From contig NADL03000705.1 in the NCBI GenBank assembly GCA_002205965.3, positions 1,178,001-1,242,000 of the forward strand: DNA of 64,000 nucleotides, read 5' to 3'. Of the stretch, positions 1-12,462 are shown piece after piece. The notes under the pieces were generated by a model. It was given only the letters and a program-made list of their open reading frames with translations. It was not told the origin of the DNA and ran no database searches. Position 1 is the first letter of the stretch; each line of letters starts with the position of its first letter. A program made the translations under genes and the position numbers. Source of the stretch: Kappaphycus alvarezii (taxonomy: Eukaryota; Rhodophyta; Florideophyceae; Gigartinales; Solieriaceae).

Positions 1-3000
1 TTTTATGCATTTTACGTGCAAAGTTTCATCTTTTATGTAGTTAAATGCTTTCTCCAGATGAGCTCATATCAGATTAAATCTTATCATATATTATTAACCT
101 ATATTTCCAAAAATTTAATAGTCAACATGGGCCAACTTGTTACTTAAACATTTCAATGCAAGCAGAAATCTTACAAAAATGTTGCATCCAAATGAAGGAG
201 GTAGAAATTTGCTAGGGACAACGTATCCCAGTTTTTCGCTGTTTTCCGAGCGGTTTCAGCTTCAAAAGGCTGAAGTAAGTTCCAGAGAAATGTTAAAAAC
301 ATCATGTAAGGTAAAAGAATACTGCGGAAATCTTTCGATATGTTTAATTTTATGCAGATCTGCGCATTACTAGTATTTGTGAACTTTACTGAATGTTGCA
401 GAAAATTACACAAATTATGGGAGTTTTGTAATTTTAAAATATTTATTTAATCTATTACTTTGTAATACCAGGAAATATGCCTACATTTCATGTAAAAAGA
501 ATATGTATATTTACTCAAGTAATTATATACGAAAATTGTAGATTTCATCAGTGTCGTAATGAATTCTTACAGTATAAACCTGCATGTGATCAATGCTGAA
601 CGTCTCTCAACATTCAACACCGAGAACTGATTCATCGCAATAATACAAGCTCAGCTTAATTCTGAGTAAGGGGGAGATATGAATAAATGAATGGAAATTA
701 TACTACAATCAAATGTAATATCAAATAGAATTGCCAATTTAAGCACAAGGAATTCCAATTTTGACTTCTCAACATGTTTATATAACTTCAAAGGGTTTTA
801 CTTAGCAGTTGAATACAATTATATTCGGATTTCCGGAGTCTTTGGAGCTAAAACTATTATCCAACTTATTTTTAACTGCTCCGTTGATTTATAAGTCATA
901 ATACAAACGAATTAGTGAAAAAATATTTTAAGAGCAACGGGTACTAAAACATGAAAAATAGGAAACAGAATGTTCCAGAGTTTTGTGTCGACAATCATGA
1001 TGTATATGAGGTGAGATAGAGATTCAGTACGAGCCAAAAAAGGAAATTAAAAATTTTTAATCAATTTCTAGAGAAAGAAAGAGGTTCCCCATGAATGGGT
1101 CTTATATTTTAAATCACTATGTAGAAATCAGCAAGGTGAGTACAAATTTAAGATTTTTAAAAAATCTCTCGAATTTTTTTCTGGCATAGATCCGAACTGA
1201 AGATAAAGGACGTATGAACTGCCCAGAATTCAATAAAGCATAATCGGGAATAGGAAAACAGAAGAAATATCATAAATCTGCAAGGAGTCTCGAAAAAGCT
1301 GTTTCGCATCAAATCTACTTCAGCTGTCAGACAACTGAAATCTGGGGTCTCCAGTGAATGATAATTAGTTGGTTATCAGGGGCCTTGATTGCAGATTCTA
1401 TGTTTTGCTGGCAGAGTTTACTAAGAAAAAAATATAAAAAGGAACTAAATGGGAAGTGCATGATAATATCCACTACATAGATTTAGTTGCATTTGTATAT
1501 TTTCTTTGACATGCATAGGTTTCTTTCTTATAGTATTACTAAGAGGCTATCGGAATACATCTTAGCTCATCGAAACGTTTCAGAGAGAAATTTCTCATGT
1601 GGGAAGAGGACGTAATTTTTAAGAAGGTTCGCGTAACTCATTTAGATCTGTATCCCAGAGAGACATCCTCAAAATATGAAAGTGCTCATAAGTCAAATAT
1701 GCAATATTAGTGTTACCTGAAGGATTAATGAGAAACTGATACGATCAAGTGCAACAAGAATTTTTTTGTAAGATGAATATTTGCTTTCGTTATGATTGGT
1801 ACGAATGTGAAGGTTTAATTTAGTTCAAATACTTTTAAATTTGAATTAGCGCATACTATTTTCCAACAATTACGTACTTATTTAGGACAAAAAATCATTA
1901 ATAAGAAACACTAACGTATTTTTCCAGATTGTGTGGTCATATGTCAGCTTTACTTGACAGTTGTATTTATCGTAGAATGAAGTAATTCGGCTGCATATTT
2001 TCCGGTGACATCATGTTTCAACTGGTAAGTTATATTCACAAAGGTTTTCCTTTCCGTATTTTCGCTTTTAAAAGGATATCTTCGAACTGCATTATCCAAT
2101 ATCTAAAATGCGTATAATTCACCAATATACTATCCACGAGGAATCTATGATTGTTACTAGGGAAACATTTACCCATTTACCACTTTCTCACCGATATAGA
2201 TACAGTTTTCAATTTGAAGCTGCTTTTAAACACTAACTTACAATTCTCCTGGTAATAAACCACTTTATTAATAGTTTAATGATGTGAAAAAAAGGTTTCT
2301 CCACTAGCTCTCGTAATTCATAGATCTTTTCCATACGACTCTATTCTCAGAAACTTGATTCCGAAGATATGTAATCATTGAATAACTTTTTCAGGTGGTG
2401 ATGGAACTCTATGGATTACTTTTGTGGGATAAATATATTTAATGCTACTGATAGTTTTCTTCACTCTGGTATCAATCAGTACCTCAAGCTTTTACCTTTG
2501 GAAAGGTAAAATTCGCAGATTCTTAGCTTCCGTAACTTATTGACAGCAGTCTCAATTGATAGGTCCAAATGGTTTGTATTTTTCCCCTACGTATTCAAAT
2601 TAATAAATTATTGGGAATCAGTTTAAGGCCTATGCAAGAAAATCTGATAGTAAATTGAAAGAAAAAATTCTTTAATAATGAAAAACACCTTTAAGGTTTA
2701 TCTGCTCGTCCTTTAGGTTATTAACAGATAAATAAAGAAAATTGACGCCTAATAATCAGGCGAATAGTTCAAGTTAATTAAAAAATAAATTACCCTCCAG
2801 AATCTCATCTCCAGACTTGATTAGGAAATTATTCTAAAATAGCAATTATATGATATATTTCTACTATATTTGTATCTAGTCATAGGCAAAATGTAATTGC
2901 TTAGCACAGAGAACTTGCATAAAATTTTCTTCACATTCATTTTCATTATTGCATAGCACCCAACATTTGAATATATGAGAGGTTTTTTATTTCAATTCCG

Positions 3001-4168
3001 CAATTTTCCTTATTCTAATCATATTTTTAAACTGCAAAGAATTCAGGAAAAGCCTTAGTCATAAATAGCCAGAACCACCGATATTTAACCGAAATACTTT
3101 CATCTACTCCTAGGATTCTAGTATTGTGTTAAAGGAATACTTTTTGTACGCGTATTAATTTCATTATAAATAGTAAATTTTAAACGGACCATTACTAAAT
3201 ATTCTCGGATCTTCGCAATCTATTGACAATTAATGATTTTTCTGAATTGGAAGTTGTTAAGTCATTAATAGTAATGATTTTGAAGATATAATTTTCTTCC
3301 TTAGGTGGACTTTTGACCTTTATTAAAAATCAGTGACTCAGATTGAACGGCAAATTTTAAAAAAATTATTTAAGAAAAGTTCGAAAATTTTTCTCCATGT
3401 AAGTGTTGTCCATATTGACTTGTACCCGGTTTCTTAGAAGATGATTGTAATATGAGAATAATTCGTTCAGGAATAGGAGGATTTTGTGAACATACTGAAT
3501 TGAGAAAGGTACCACATGAGGTCCAATAGGAACTATAATCTTTCACAGAGATGAAATATAATTTATTCCATGTACTATCATTACAGTGCGACATCTTATC
3601 AGAATATTATTTAGTTAACGATTGCAGAAGTACTGTACCTGTAAATTCATCTGGAACATTTTTATTCTTTAAAAAATTGAAGGGAGAAGAAGGGGAAAAT
3701 GTGTTTTTTACAGAGCCAGGTAACCATTTTAAGTTGGTATCTAGCTTATTTTCTTTCCGCAGAGCACAGAGCGATTATTTCTACTTTTAAAACGGATTCA
3801 GATTATTTACTAGAAAGATGAAACGAAGCAAATTGAATGATATTAAATACATTACCACTCTTAACTTGCTGACCGCCGTTGGTTTGCAAAAAGCAAACTA
3901 TTTTGAACCACACACCCCCGTTGGACCGATGTTTTTTTGTTTTGCCCCTCTTTGAAGCGGAAGGAGCATTCTCTCTGTAAATTATTTGCAGCACACAAAA
4001 TTTAGGCTCCTTTTGGCCAGCTTGCTGCTAAACAAAATGGGTCTCTTGTTTGTTTTTGTTATATTTTGATGATATGGTTTGTGATGGTGTGCAGAGTAAA
4101 GCTCCATGACGTATTTACATTGTAGATTCATTTACCTGAGACTTACATGTAGAATGTTGAGCGTATAC
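1..4168. other. AT-rich stretch without a supportable gene
   Basis: Open frames here are short (under about 80 codons), overlap on both strands and resemble no family I recognise. I saw no repeat pair, tRNA or splice-bounded exon chain. It looks like intergenic DNA or strongly decayed repeat. Confidence 0.6.
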
Positions 4169-4170
4169 TA

Positions 4171-4200
4171 CACTCCTCGAAAAAAAATAGGAACAACAAC
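4171..4200. repeat. Left terminal inverted repeat of the Tc1 element
   Basis: It begins CACTCCTCGAAAAAAAATAG directly after TA. It pairs with the right end over about the first 17 bases with one indel. Confidence 0.75.
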
Positions 4201-4287
4201 GAAAAAATTGTGCTTATGTGAAGCACGTGCGACTTGCAAGAGAAAAATAATGGGTTTACAGTACGCAAATAGAGTAGAAAGTATTAG

Positions 4288-5407
4288 TCATTTAATAAAA
4301 ATAAAACCATCTGTAACGACTATACATTTAAAATACACGAAAACGACCGTTTTTTTGAACGAATCAAAATTAATACAAAGAACGTTTTTTAATATTTCTA
4401 TAAAAGAAAATCTAATAATGAGTAAAATTGCCTTTTTATCAATTGCTTCAATGCAACGACTGGAAAAAGACTTAAAAAACATTCTTAACAACGCCCGTTC
4501 CGATTTAATCCAAGTGCCATTAATGCACTCCTCCAACTCCTTGATGGATGAAAATCGCCTTAGCTTATGATAGACCTGACGGGCAAGTATGCCCCACATG
4601 TTTTCAATTGGATTTATATCAAGTGATTTAGCAAGTCAGGGTAGTACATACACATCGTTCCCTTCCAACCATTCTTTCCGGTAATTGCTTCTGTGTGTTG
4701 CTGCACTGTTATGCTGTAGAATAAAGATATTTACGACGTATTCTTCAGCAAAAGGTGGAAGCACCCTCTTTAAAACCCTACAGCACACCTTAGAATCTTG
4801 TTTTTCTGAAATCAAAACAATATCAGAGTCAAAATGATATGAAATAGCAGCCCATACCATATCTGATTTTCCAACTTGCTGAAAAGATGAGAAATATTAA
4901 GGCTATTTCCCTAAATCGTGGCAGTAATACGCGAAATTGTGGGGACCGTATAAATTAAACCTTTTCATCCGTAAAAATAACGTCCTTCCAATCAGATAAG
5001 TTCCAAATCACCTGCTCTCTCTCGTCTAATCATGCCTGTCTTTCTTGTGTTCAATCATGATTGCCGGAACTGTTTTCTTGTTTTCATCTATCATGTTATT
5101 GCTAGAAAATAGCAATTGTTAGATGTGGCGTACGGATACCGATAATTGCAGGGTATATTTAGCTCCCTTGCACTGTATTTACCAGTCGAATCGTGCCGAA
5201 ATAAAGATTTAAGCTGAGTATTGGGTATATCTATCGCCCTCCTGTGCTTATTCTTTGAGTTTTGTACGCCCTGAGATGCAATAAAGTTATGCAACACGGT
5301 TTTAGACTAGCCGATGAATTCAGTGATCTTTCGTTCAGGGTTTATCTCATTTAATAGGACCAAATTGAGCCCTTCTGTTGATAAGAAAGGCTGACTGATC
5401 TGCCCAT
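4288..5407 (-). pseudogene. Tc1-family transposase pseudogene
   Basis: On the minus strand the start MGRSVSLSYQQKG (ATG at 5405-5407) matches the N-terminal helix-turn-helix region of Tc1-like transposases. A DNA-binding segment with SKTVLHNFI, a first catalytic Asp in IFTDEK followed by FNLYGPHNFAYY, the segment MVWAAISYH, and a C-terminal NPIENMWGILAR follow in family order. The acidic residue of the third catalytic position (the E of NPIEN) remains. The usual QQDNA motif reads LQHNSAATH, so the second catalytic Asp is lost. There are several stops and frameshifts, including one where VLPWPAKS would be expected and the Trp codon is TGA. It is inactive by sequence; the family assignment is firm. 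Confidence 0.85.
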
Positions 5408-5703
5408 CTTTTTTGCTTAATGTTGTATAAAATGTCGGGTAGCGAAGGGGGTTGTTGGCTCTATTTACTATAAAAATATGATCAGGCCTTTTTCATTCTT
5501 TGTAAGCTACGTATTCGAAGAAAATTTGGTCCTATGTTTTTCGTGCGAAGAAAGGTAACCAAGAATAAAGGGTGGCGACGTGGCGTGGGCTGGCGACAAT
5601 TACCGTGTAGAGGACTATTCGCACATCAACTGGTAGAACTAAAATTCTATACCCTTCCTTGTTTTTAATTTGCAGCTCGTAAGTGTGCAGCTGATTTTTG
5701 TGT

Positions 5704-5733
5704 CCTGGTCCTAACAATTTTTTTTCAGGAGTG
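5704..5733. repeat. Right terminal inverted repeat of the Tc1 element
   Basis: Read on the minus strand it starts CACTCCTGAAAAAAAATTG, mirroring the left end. It is followed on the plus strand by TA. Confidence 0.75.
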
Positions 5734-5735
5734 TA

Positions 5736-7135
5736 CCTGACAACATTTAAGACAAGAAAATAAGGTAAATACTAAAAAAAAAGGAATCAAATCACCTAAA
5801 GTTATTATCAGTACTAGGCATACATACTATATTAAAAACTACGGTGGATTAGAAAATTTTCATTGTCTGGATATTGGAACTCACTCAAATTATAAAATTC
5901 ACGCTTTCTCTGTTTTTTTTTCGATTCAAATCGAACTCAAATATCTCTATCAATCCATTGTTAGTTTGGATGATTCATGCGAAAATCTAGAATGATTCGC
6001 TGAATGATTGAGTCTTCATTGAAGTTAGTCCGATCTTCTGGAAATTAAAAATGAAAGCGAGTGAAGTAGATGTTTTGAAGCTCTTTCGCGATATTTATTA
6101 ACTACTCACAGTAGCAATATCACTCATTAGAAATGTTTTGGTAGTTTAAGTTGCCTTTGCGATAAAATCGAAAAGGGGTAAACTATCCGTAACCATGATT
6201 AAAAGGACAGGTTCCAACAATATTATTTTTATGCCATGTCCCAGCGCGTAAGCCATAACGACAGCGTCAGCTAATACTGTAAGGCCACTGCGAAGGACCT
6301 TTCTATTCACAATTTTAGACTTCTGCGATGACGAATAAAATTGTTGAAATCTGTCAGTGTTATCGGATATGAGAAAAACATAACCGAACTTTGATGATAC
6401 CTCAATGTTTGTCGCAAATAATGCGTATGAACAAACTCTTCAGTAAATTTAATTAACTCCAAGCTTTTGGACCTAAATTACATATAATTTTCATTTCTAA
6501 AGTCACTTAGAGCATTATTAATTCCCGTCTTGTGCTTGAAAGGATATTACTGGAACATATTCTCTGTAGGTTAAGCGGCGTGAATGACTCAAAACGGAAT
6601 ATCGGGCCTCCTAAAAGAATTGGAGCTAAGCTTATACGTTCTTGTATTTTCTACGCCTTATTACCGACTAAAGGACTCTACAGTAGGATCCTACTTGATG
6701 AGTCGACTGAAATTCTACTTCGTTCGATTTACCGCACAAATTTCGACTGCTATTCTTCGGGACAAGATGGTGACACCGCTTCCTGAACCGTACGGTAGTC
6801 TGTACAGTGGTAGGACAGCGATGGGAATGCGTCAGCAGTTTGCATCGTTGCGTCTTAAAATCTTCGAGTCTCAAGTTCAGCCAGAGGCTACATCAAACTT
6901 GGAACGGATAGGACTGTAATCAATTTGGCAAAGACTGTTGCGCGCTGGACCTTATACGTTGTTGACTCCAAGATACTATTTCGACAGCCGATACATTCAT
7001 TTTATAGAAATTTCTTCTCGAATATCACTGCAAACGACTGTTGGGGACCCATTATACGAGATTCATATCATATCCAGTACAGAGTAAGCATGTCTATAAT
7101 TTCTTTCTTCTTTCTTTCTGCGAAGAAGCAATTAG
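5736..7135. other. AT-rich DNA, no recognised gene
   Basis: Two overlapping plus-strand open frames (6532-6786, 84 aa, and 6584-6919, 111 aa) are somewhat long for this composition, but neither shows a domain I recognise and they lie in competing frames. I do not call a gene. Confidence 0.5.
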
Positions 7136-7965
7136 TTACGATAAGCATAGGCATTTCAATGTTTTCGAAGGCACTAAATCACAGTTAGTATTCCTTTGAG
7201 AGTACATTTTCCACAAATTACCAACGACAAAGTCTTGTCTAAAATGAATTTCATCTCCTACAAAAAATTTTCTGTAATTCTTCCTCCATATCATCAATTT
7301 ACACTGCAACTTCCCCGAATTCCCTCTCATGTTTATAATTAGTGAGACTACTGCTTCGCTTGCACTAAGCGCTGAACTTGATTGCTTCATGGGAGACCAC
7401 AGTGTTCTATAACTACTCTTCGGAATCTTTGACTTCGCAGTAAAGCTCTCTTCTGTATATTTTTTGTCATACTCGAAATAAAACAAAAAATGGGTCCACG
7501 GATAACGAATGTCTGAATAGTGCGTTGCGAGTTCTCTAAGAATTGTAAGAAAGGATGAAAAATGGGTTTGAAAGTTTCCGTTTTCCTTTAATATCAAGGA
7601 GTCTAGCTTTTGCTTGAGATTATGAATGATTTGTCTGTTTGACATGGTGAATATTCTCTCGACTTCTCCTCAGAGCTCCCCAGCAGTCTTGTCATCATCA
7701 TCCACAAAAATTCTCCTCTTCGCGATGCGACAGAATCAACGGGACTGAGAGCAACATTGTCTTTGGCAATTGCATTCTTGAGCTTCCGGGTATGAATTGC
7801 TTCATTAGATGCCGCTCGACCTGTGGGCCTCGGCTTGAGGCCGATTAGTAATGGATCAGTGCGGCGAAGGTACGCTTTCATTTTTCTCCTCCATTGGATA
7901 AAGTCAGATGGGGCTTTGAGCTTGGTGACCTTGCTCAGGGAGTCATTGTCTTTGCCAGTTGGCAT
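7136..7965 (-). pseudogene. Ty1/copia gag fragment (copia-0)
   Basis: The N-terminal part (7603-7965) reads KLKAPSDFIQWRRKMKAYLR, the start typical of copia gag proteins that open with a substrate-binding-like motif around a conserved Trp. After a frame change the segment starting MSNRQIIHNLKQKLDSL (7136-7645) matches the UBN2-type central gag region. I see no zinc knuckle, protease or polymerase downstream, so this is an isolated gag remnant. It lies on the opposite strand to gypsy-1 and ends about 0.75 kb from its left LTR. Confidence 0.7.
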
Positions 7966-8710
7966 CTTAGAACAATTGAACTTATGAGCGTTTGATAAGA
8001 GGAAAGTTGAAGGAGAGAGTAGCTTGAGAGATCTTCGCGGTTTCTTTATCTCTTTAGTTAGACTTTACACCTGAAAGGGTCGAACCTTTGAACCCTTGTT
8101 AGGCGATCCTGATGAGAGGGTCGGTCCCCAGGCCCTCGGTAAGACAATCCGAGCGTGTTACTACAAACAATCTTTTGCAGAAGCGTTGGTTCTTCTTCGA
8201 TTGATGTCTACTCTATGACTTCCGGATAAAGTCCTCTGAGAAGTGCTTCCTGACTACCAACATGTATGTAGGTTAGAGCAACAAACAATAAAGGGTGGGG
8301 GAACGTCTTGTATGGGTGTAGAATGAATAATGTGGTTGTGGGTAACTCAGCGATGCTACCATACAAGAAATATGGAAATTAGAGAGGGATAGATCGTAGG
8401 ACAAAAGTTTCTTGGGTCCTTGCCCTTTGTAGTGCCGAGGAATCAGCCCGAGCAGTCAACCTTGTGTTGCTTTGATCTTCGTCGTGGTCTGATTTTCTGT
8501 AAGCTCAATGCCTATATTTGTGAATAAAACTAACAAGGGTCTTCTCAGCAAAACTTCTGTCATATGATTGGCAGAAATGGCTTTCGCCAATCAATCAAAA
8601 TAATTCCATGTCATATGATTGTAATGCTCCGGCAAACGGAAAGGGGATTTCCGTTGATCTGGGACATCGGCAGTCCAATTATTTTCCCCGTGACTTATGA
8701 TGGGAACAAA
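7966..8710. other. Intergenic DNA with a short hairpin and a 13-bp direct repeat
   Basis: TGTCATATGATTG occurs at 8558-8570 and again at 8609-8621. Between them, 8566-8592 folds into an 11-bp stem (GATTGGC + GAAA pairing with TTTC + GCCAATC) with one bulged A and a TGGC loop. This region could be the leader or LTR of the copia-0 remnant, but no second copy is visible. Confidence 0.5.
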
Positions 8711-8941
8711 TTTTGCATTCTGGATTTTTTTAAATTATTTTAATATTTTTTAAGAACAGTACAGTACAACACTGTACTTTACGAGTTATATTTGTATTTT
8801 AGTCTAAAGTGCTGAAATTTATTTGTTTTCTAGAACCGCCGGCCGCCTTGTGGCCACCAGCATTTCGGCGCTTGCCTATATATGTAGGCGAAGCGTCGGG
8901 TGCGCCCGAGCAAACAGACAAAACAACGACAGGCACCAACA
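8711..8941 (+). repeat. LTR-like repeat, copy 1 (5' end of gypsy-1)
   Basis: About 231 bp, repeated with small differences at 20230-20460. Shared blocks include GCATTCTGGATT, an ACAGTACAGTAC/ACTGTAC palindromic stretch, TTATTTGTTTTCTAGAACCG, ATTTCGGCGCTTGCCTA and GGCGAAGCGTCGG. It ends in CA immediately before TGGTACTCTTG, the same primer-site-like sequence that follows the LTR of gypsy-3. That position, directly 5' of gag, supports its being the 5' LTR of gypsy-1. Confidence 0.65.
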
Positions 8942-9775
8942 TGGTACTCTTGCGCAGGACTGAAACTCCTGGCGCCAGTGCGGCAGTGTTCGACGGCACT
9001 AGCAATGTCCGCAAATTCTTCTTTTTATATGAAAACGTCGTTATGGCCTCCAGACCCGATCCGGAGAAAGAAATTACTCTCCTTAGACATCTAGACGGCC
9101 CCGCTTTTGATTTCTACTCGAGACATTCCCCTCAAATGGCGAACTCGTAGATGAGGCGAAAGATTACTCCTCCGTCAAGCAAAAATTCTTCGAGCATTTC
9201 GTCAAGGAAGAAGATCCCCAAAACGTTATCCGACAAGCTTTAGAAGTTGGACTCGATATTGAAGACATTGCTGGCTCCCTGAAGGAGATGGATCGCGTTA
9301 CGGAGAAAGCCTGATTCGACAACGTTGCAAGATCTGGACTTTTACGCACCGTTGCCTGTCGTCACGAGGAGCTACAGCATTTTTTAGCTTTCCGTGGGCC
9401 TCAAGACTACTCAAGCATCGGACAGGCTTTTAGAGACTTTCACTCGAATCGACTCACGTTAATTGGCCCTTCAAGCCGAGTTCCAGACATCCTGCCGGCC
9501 AAGTTTTTAGTTCGTCCAGACTCCCGTTCCAGAAACATCGAGAACAAGGTGGACGCTCTACCTGAGGATCCTCCAGACTGACATTATTTTTTTAAAAAAT
9601 AATGAAGTAGATAACGGTGCAGGACCTTTGCCAGCACAACAGAGGAGAAAAAAGTTCGTCCGAGCTCTTAATGCAACGAACTTAGTCACAACTCCATGAA
9701 CTGCGAGAAGAACCCCCACCGCAATACGCGTTGCTCTTATTGCGGAAATACTGGTCATTTGGAAGCCATTTGTTG
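8941..9775 (+). pseudogene. gypsy-1 gag
   Basis: The frame from ATG at 8941 (start MVLLRRTETPGASAAVFDG) is open to 9150 and is also open upstream into the LTR from 8809. It continues in other frames with EHFVKEEDPQNVI. A CCHC zinc knuckle reading CSYCGNTGHLEAIC lies at about 9730-9771, just before a stop. The block LLRHLDGPAFDFY is shared with the relic at 43.5 kb and the PGASAVV block with the relic at 59.6 kb, so this is a gag family with several local copies. Frameshifted and non-functional as read. Confidence 0.75.
8942..8958 (+). promoter_or_regulatory. Candidate primer-binding site of gypsy-1
   Basis: TGGTACTCTTGCGCAGG starts with TGG, directly after the LTR-terminal CA. Gypsy-3 has TGGTACTCTTGTGGAGG at the equivalent place. 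TGG is the complement of a tRNA 3' CCA end. I cannot name the tRNA. The first gag ATG in this copy is formed across the LTR/primer-site junction. Confidence 0.55.
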
Positions 9776-10085
9776 ATCTGCCGCTAAGTACAGGCCTTCG
9801 GGGCTCATGACAAAAACGAGAAGGAGGAAGATGGAAAAGCAGGCCAGGTTAACGTAGTCTGTGAAAGCAATTCAGACATCGATTCTGTTATCCGAGAAGT
9901 CGTTTATGCAACGAAAAGAACAACAGATTGCGAGGCCTTACCGAAAAAGCCTCGCCAAGGAAACTACGAAGGGATTCCGATATCCCGTCTCGAACCCGAA
10001 ATAAGCCCGACTTATTCCCTCAGTCCTTCTGGTAGAAGAATTACGTAATTTAAATCCCAGGAGAAAGCAGAAGAAGAACTCGAGC

Positions 10086-10420
10086 ATGGTCCAAGAGTAC
10101 GTGGGCAAATATGAAGTCGTGTCGGAACTTGCGAATTCCAACTGCGGTATGACGTTTGGCCAGCTACTTCTCGGGGATGCAAATGGAGCTACCAAGATAA
10201 TGCGCCGTTTGCTCGGAAGCAGTCAGTACCCCGCATCGCGGTCGTTTCTAACCCGTAATCTCGCCTATTACGAGTCGTACAAATTAAGGTTTATGGTACT
10301 GACGTTTGGGCATTGCTAGACTCTGGGCAGTTCCCAACTTATGTCTGCCGTCTTGTCTCAACGCTTATATCTATCGCCGAATTTTACGCAAGGAAGATAA
10401 CATTGGCTAATGGAGAAATT
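10086..10420 (+). pseudogene. gypsy-1 retroviral-type aspartic protease region
   Basis: The lead-in YVGKYEVVSELANS and FGQLLLGDA matches the corresponding lead-in of gypsy-3 (YVKKYNLVAELASAP and FGQLLRGDA). The catalytic motif LLDSG is present near 10312-10327 but in a shifted frame (VYGTDVWALLDSG). The D-S-G triad is intact although the reading frame is not. Confidence 0.65.
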
Positions 10421-10979
10421 TCTTGTGTCAGCTCGTTGCTGAATTTCCTACTACTTCAGAGAACAAGGGGTCAAGCTGGACTACCTTTTGTCGAGAAGTC
10501 TCCATTTGACATTATCATTGACTTCCTGCACTCGCATCTATGCGCACGAGCCTAGACTTTGGAGCACAGAGTGTGCGCCTGTACATCAGGTCCAAGAAGT
10601 CTCGTGCTACCGCTCGAACTGACGCGAAAACGACCGATAAGAGGCTCTCGAAGGCGAAGATATTGGTACTCCCAACGAAGATTTCACATCCGATTCGAAC
10701 GCTGGGCCGGAGTCATCGGATTCATCCGAAGAAGAACTTGTTTTGTTCATCCGCGGAGACATCGTGGAACAAGAGGGTGAAAAGAATCCCGGCGCAGTAA
10801 GCACCACCGATGAAGAAGAAGACGAAGTCGTGGCACTCTGAGGGCTTGTCTAGCACCTTCGAGAAGAAGACCAAGCGCGAATAAAAGATTCCCTCCGAAG
10901 CAATGGCATAGTCGCTTGGAAGTTGACGAGCGCCGCCCAGCCGCAGTTCCAGTGGAACACAGTTTGAGCTAAAGGACCA

Positions 10980-12160
10980 AAATCTAGTTTACCACAGAGC
11001 TCGTCACCTGGCTCCGCGTCACAATGATACGGTCCGAAAAGAAGTTGATAAGATGCTGAAAGCAGAAATTATTACCCCAGCGTCTTCTGCATGGTACTTT
11101 CCTGTAGTGATCGCCTCCAAGAAGGGCGGAGAGCCCATATTCTGTGTGGAATACCGCACTTTGAACCATAATATGAAGGCTAATCGTTGGCCTCTGCCCA
11201 AAGTAGAAGAAATATTCGATGACCTAAAGGTTCTGTATTCACTACCCTCTACTTGTTCGCAAGATACTGGCAGGTTCGCAAGAGTGCAGATTGTAAGGAG
11301 ATGACTACCTTTGTTCGCTGTTACGGAACGTTCAAGTTTGAGGTTATGCCCTTTGGTCTCATAAATGCGCCGTAAACTTTTCAGCGCATGATGGACTACT
11401 TTTCACGGGACATCCCTTTGCCCGCGTTTATCTGTACGATTTTGTCTTCTTTTCCAACTCCGTCGAGGAGCACATTGATCACTTAAATATAATTTTCGAC
11501 GCTATCGGAAAGGCCGGTCTGAAGCTCAAGATCAATAAGTGTGACTTTGCGAAACCATCTGTAAAGATATTGGGACATAACGTTAAAAAACGGAGTTCAT
11601 GTCGACAAAGAGAAGATTAAGACCATCAAGGAATCACCGATTCCGAAGGATACAACTGAGTTGCGCGGTTTCCTTGGCGTTGATGGTGATTACGGCCGTT
11701 TTATTCGTGGCTTCGTCAAGATTTCAGCCGCATTACATGCCTCTACGTCTGGCAATAAGAAATTCAACTGGACAGAAACAACGGTGGAATCATTCCAGAC
11801 CTTAAAAGAGAAGCTCACCACTCCACCGGTTCTGGCATTTCCAGACTTCGATTCCCCATTTATAGTGGAAACTGACGCTTCAAGCATCGCAGTAGGGGCA
11901 GTCCTCGCCCAGAAAAAGGAAGACAGGAAGATACACCCCGTACAGTACGCTAGCCGCACCATGAATTCGGCTGGGAAGAACTATTCCGCATTTGAAAGGG
12001 TATCTCTAGCGGTAATTTTCGCCTTGCGGAAGTTTAGGGTATACGTTTTGTCGACAAAGCCATTCAGTTTGGTTACCGATCATCAAGCCCTTCGCTACGC
12101 CTTTAAAAAGAACGACATGCCATGGAAGTTTGGCGCGTTAGATGTACTTTCTTGCTGAGT
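10980..12160 (+). pseudogene. gypsy-1 reverse transcriptase and RNase H
   Basis: RT motifs appear in order: KAEIITPASSAWYFPVVIAS, then FEVMPFGLINAP, then the catalytic palm region at 11429-11446. That box reads YLYDF instead of the expected Y-x-D-D, so the first Asp of the pair is replaced by Tyr. The thumb follows with ELRGFLGVDGDYGRFI. RNase H begins near 11860 with the ETDAS motif and contains YSAFERVSLAV and LVTDHQAL. Frames change at several places. The loss of a metal-binding Asp means this copy could not reverse transcribe even with its frames restored. Confidence 0.8.
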
Positions 12161-12462
12161 ACGAGTTCGAGGTCGGGCTACCTGTCGCCAGCCGTCCCTA
12201 CTGGTTCCAAACCATCCAAAGGTGTTGACGAAGGAGACTTGGTCGGAACATTTGGTTCAATCTTTGTCGCAGAGGTGCGTTTATTGGAATCCCAGCTTAT
12301 CGAGGACGCTCTTCATCTGCAGTAGTTTAAGATCGAAGAAGAAGACGAAACTAAGAGGCGTGCAATCAAGTGTATGGCGAAGCGTTTCTTGGTTTGGGAG
12401 GGGAAACTACTACGACGCACGAAAATGGTACTCAATACTGTCCATCTCCTTGAGGATAGGAT

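Larger units (their letters stand above)
4171..5733 (-). mobile_element. Tc1/mariner-type DNA transposon, decayed
   Basis: The 1.56-kb unit is bounded by imperfect inverted repeats that start CACTCCTCGAAAAAAAA on the left and, read on the other strand, CACTCCTGAAAAAAAA on the right. Both ends abut TA dinucleotides (4169-4170 and 5734-5735), the expected Tc1/mariner target duplication. The interior holds a broken transposase on the minus strand. Length and architecture match a single-gene Tc1 element. Because the transposase is destroyed the copy should be immobile on its own, though its ends might still be recognised in trans. Confidence 0.85.
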
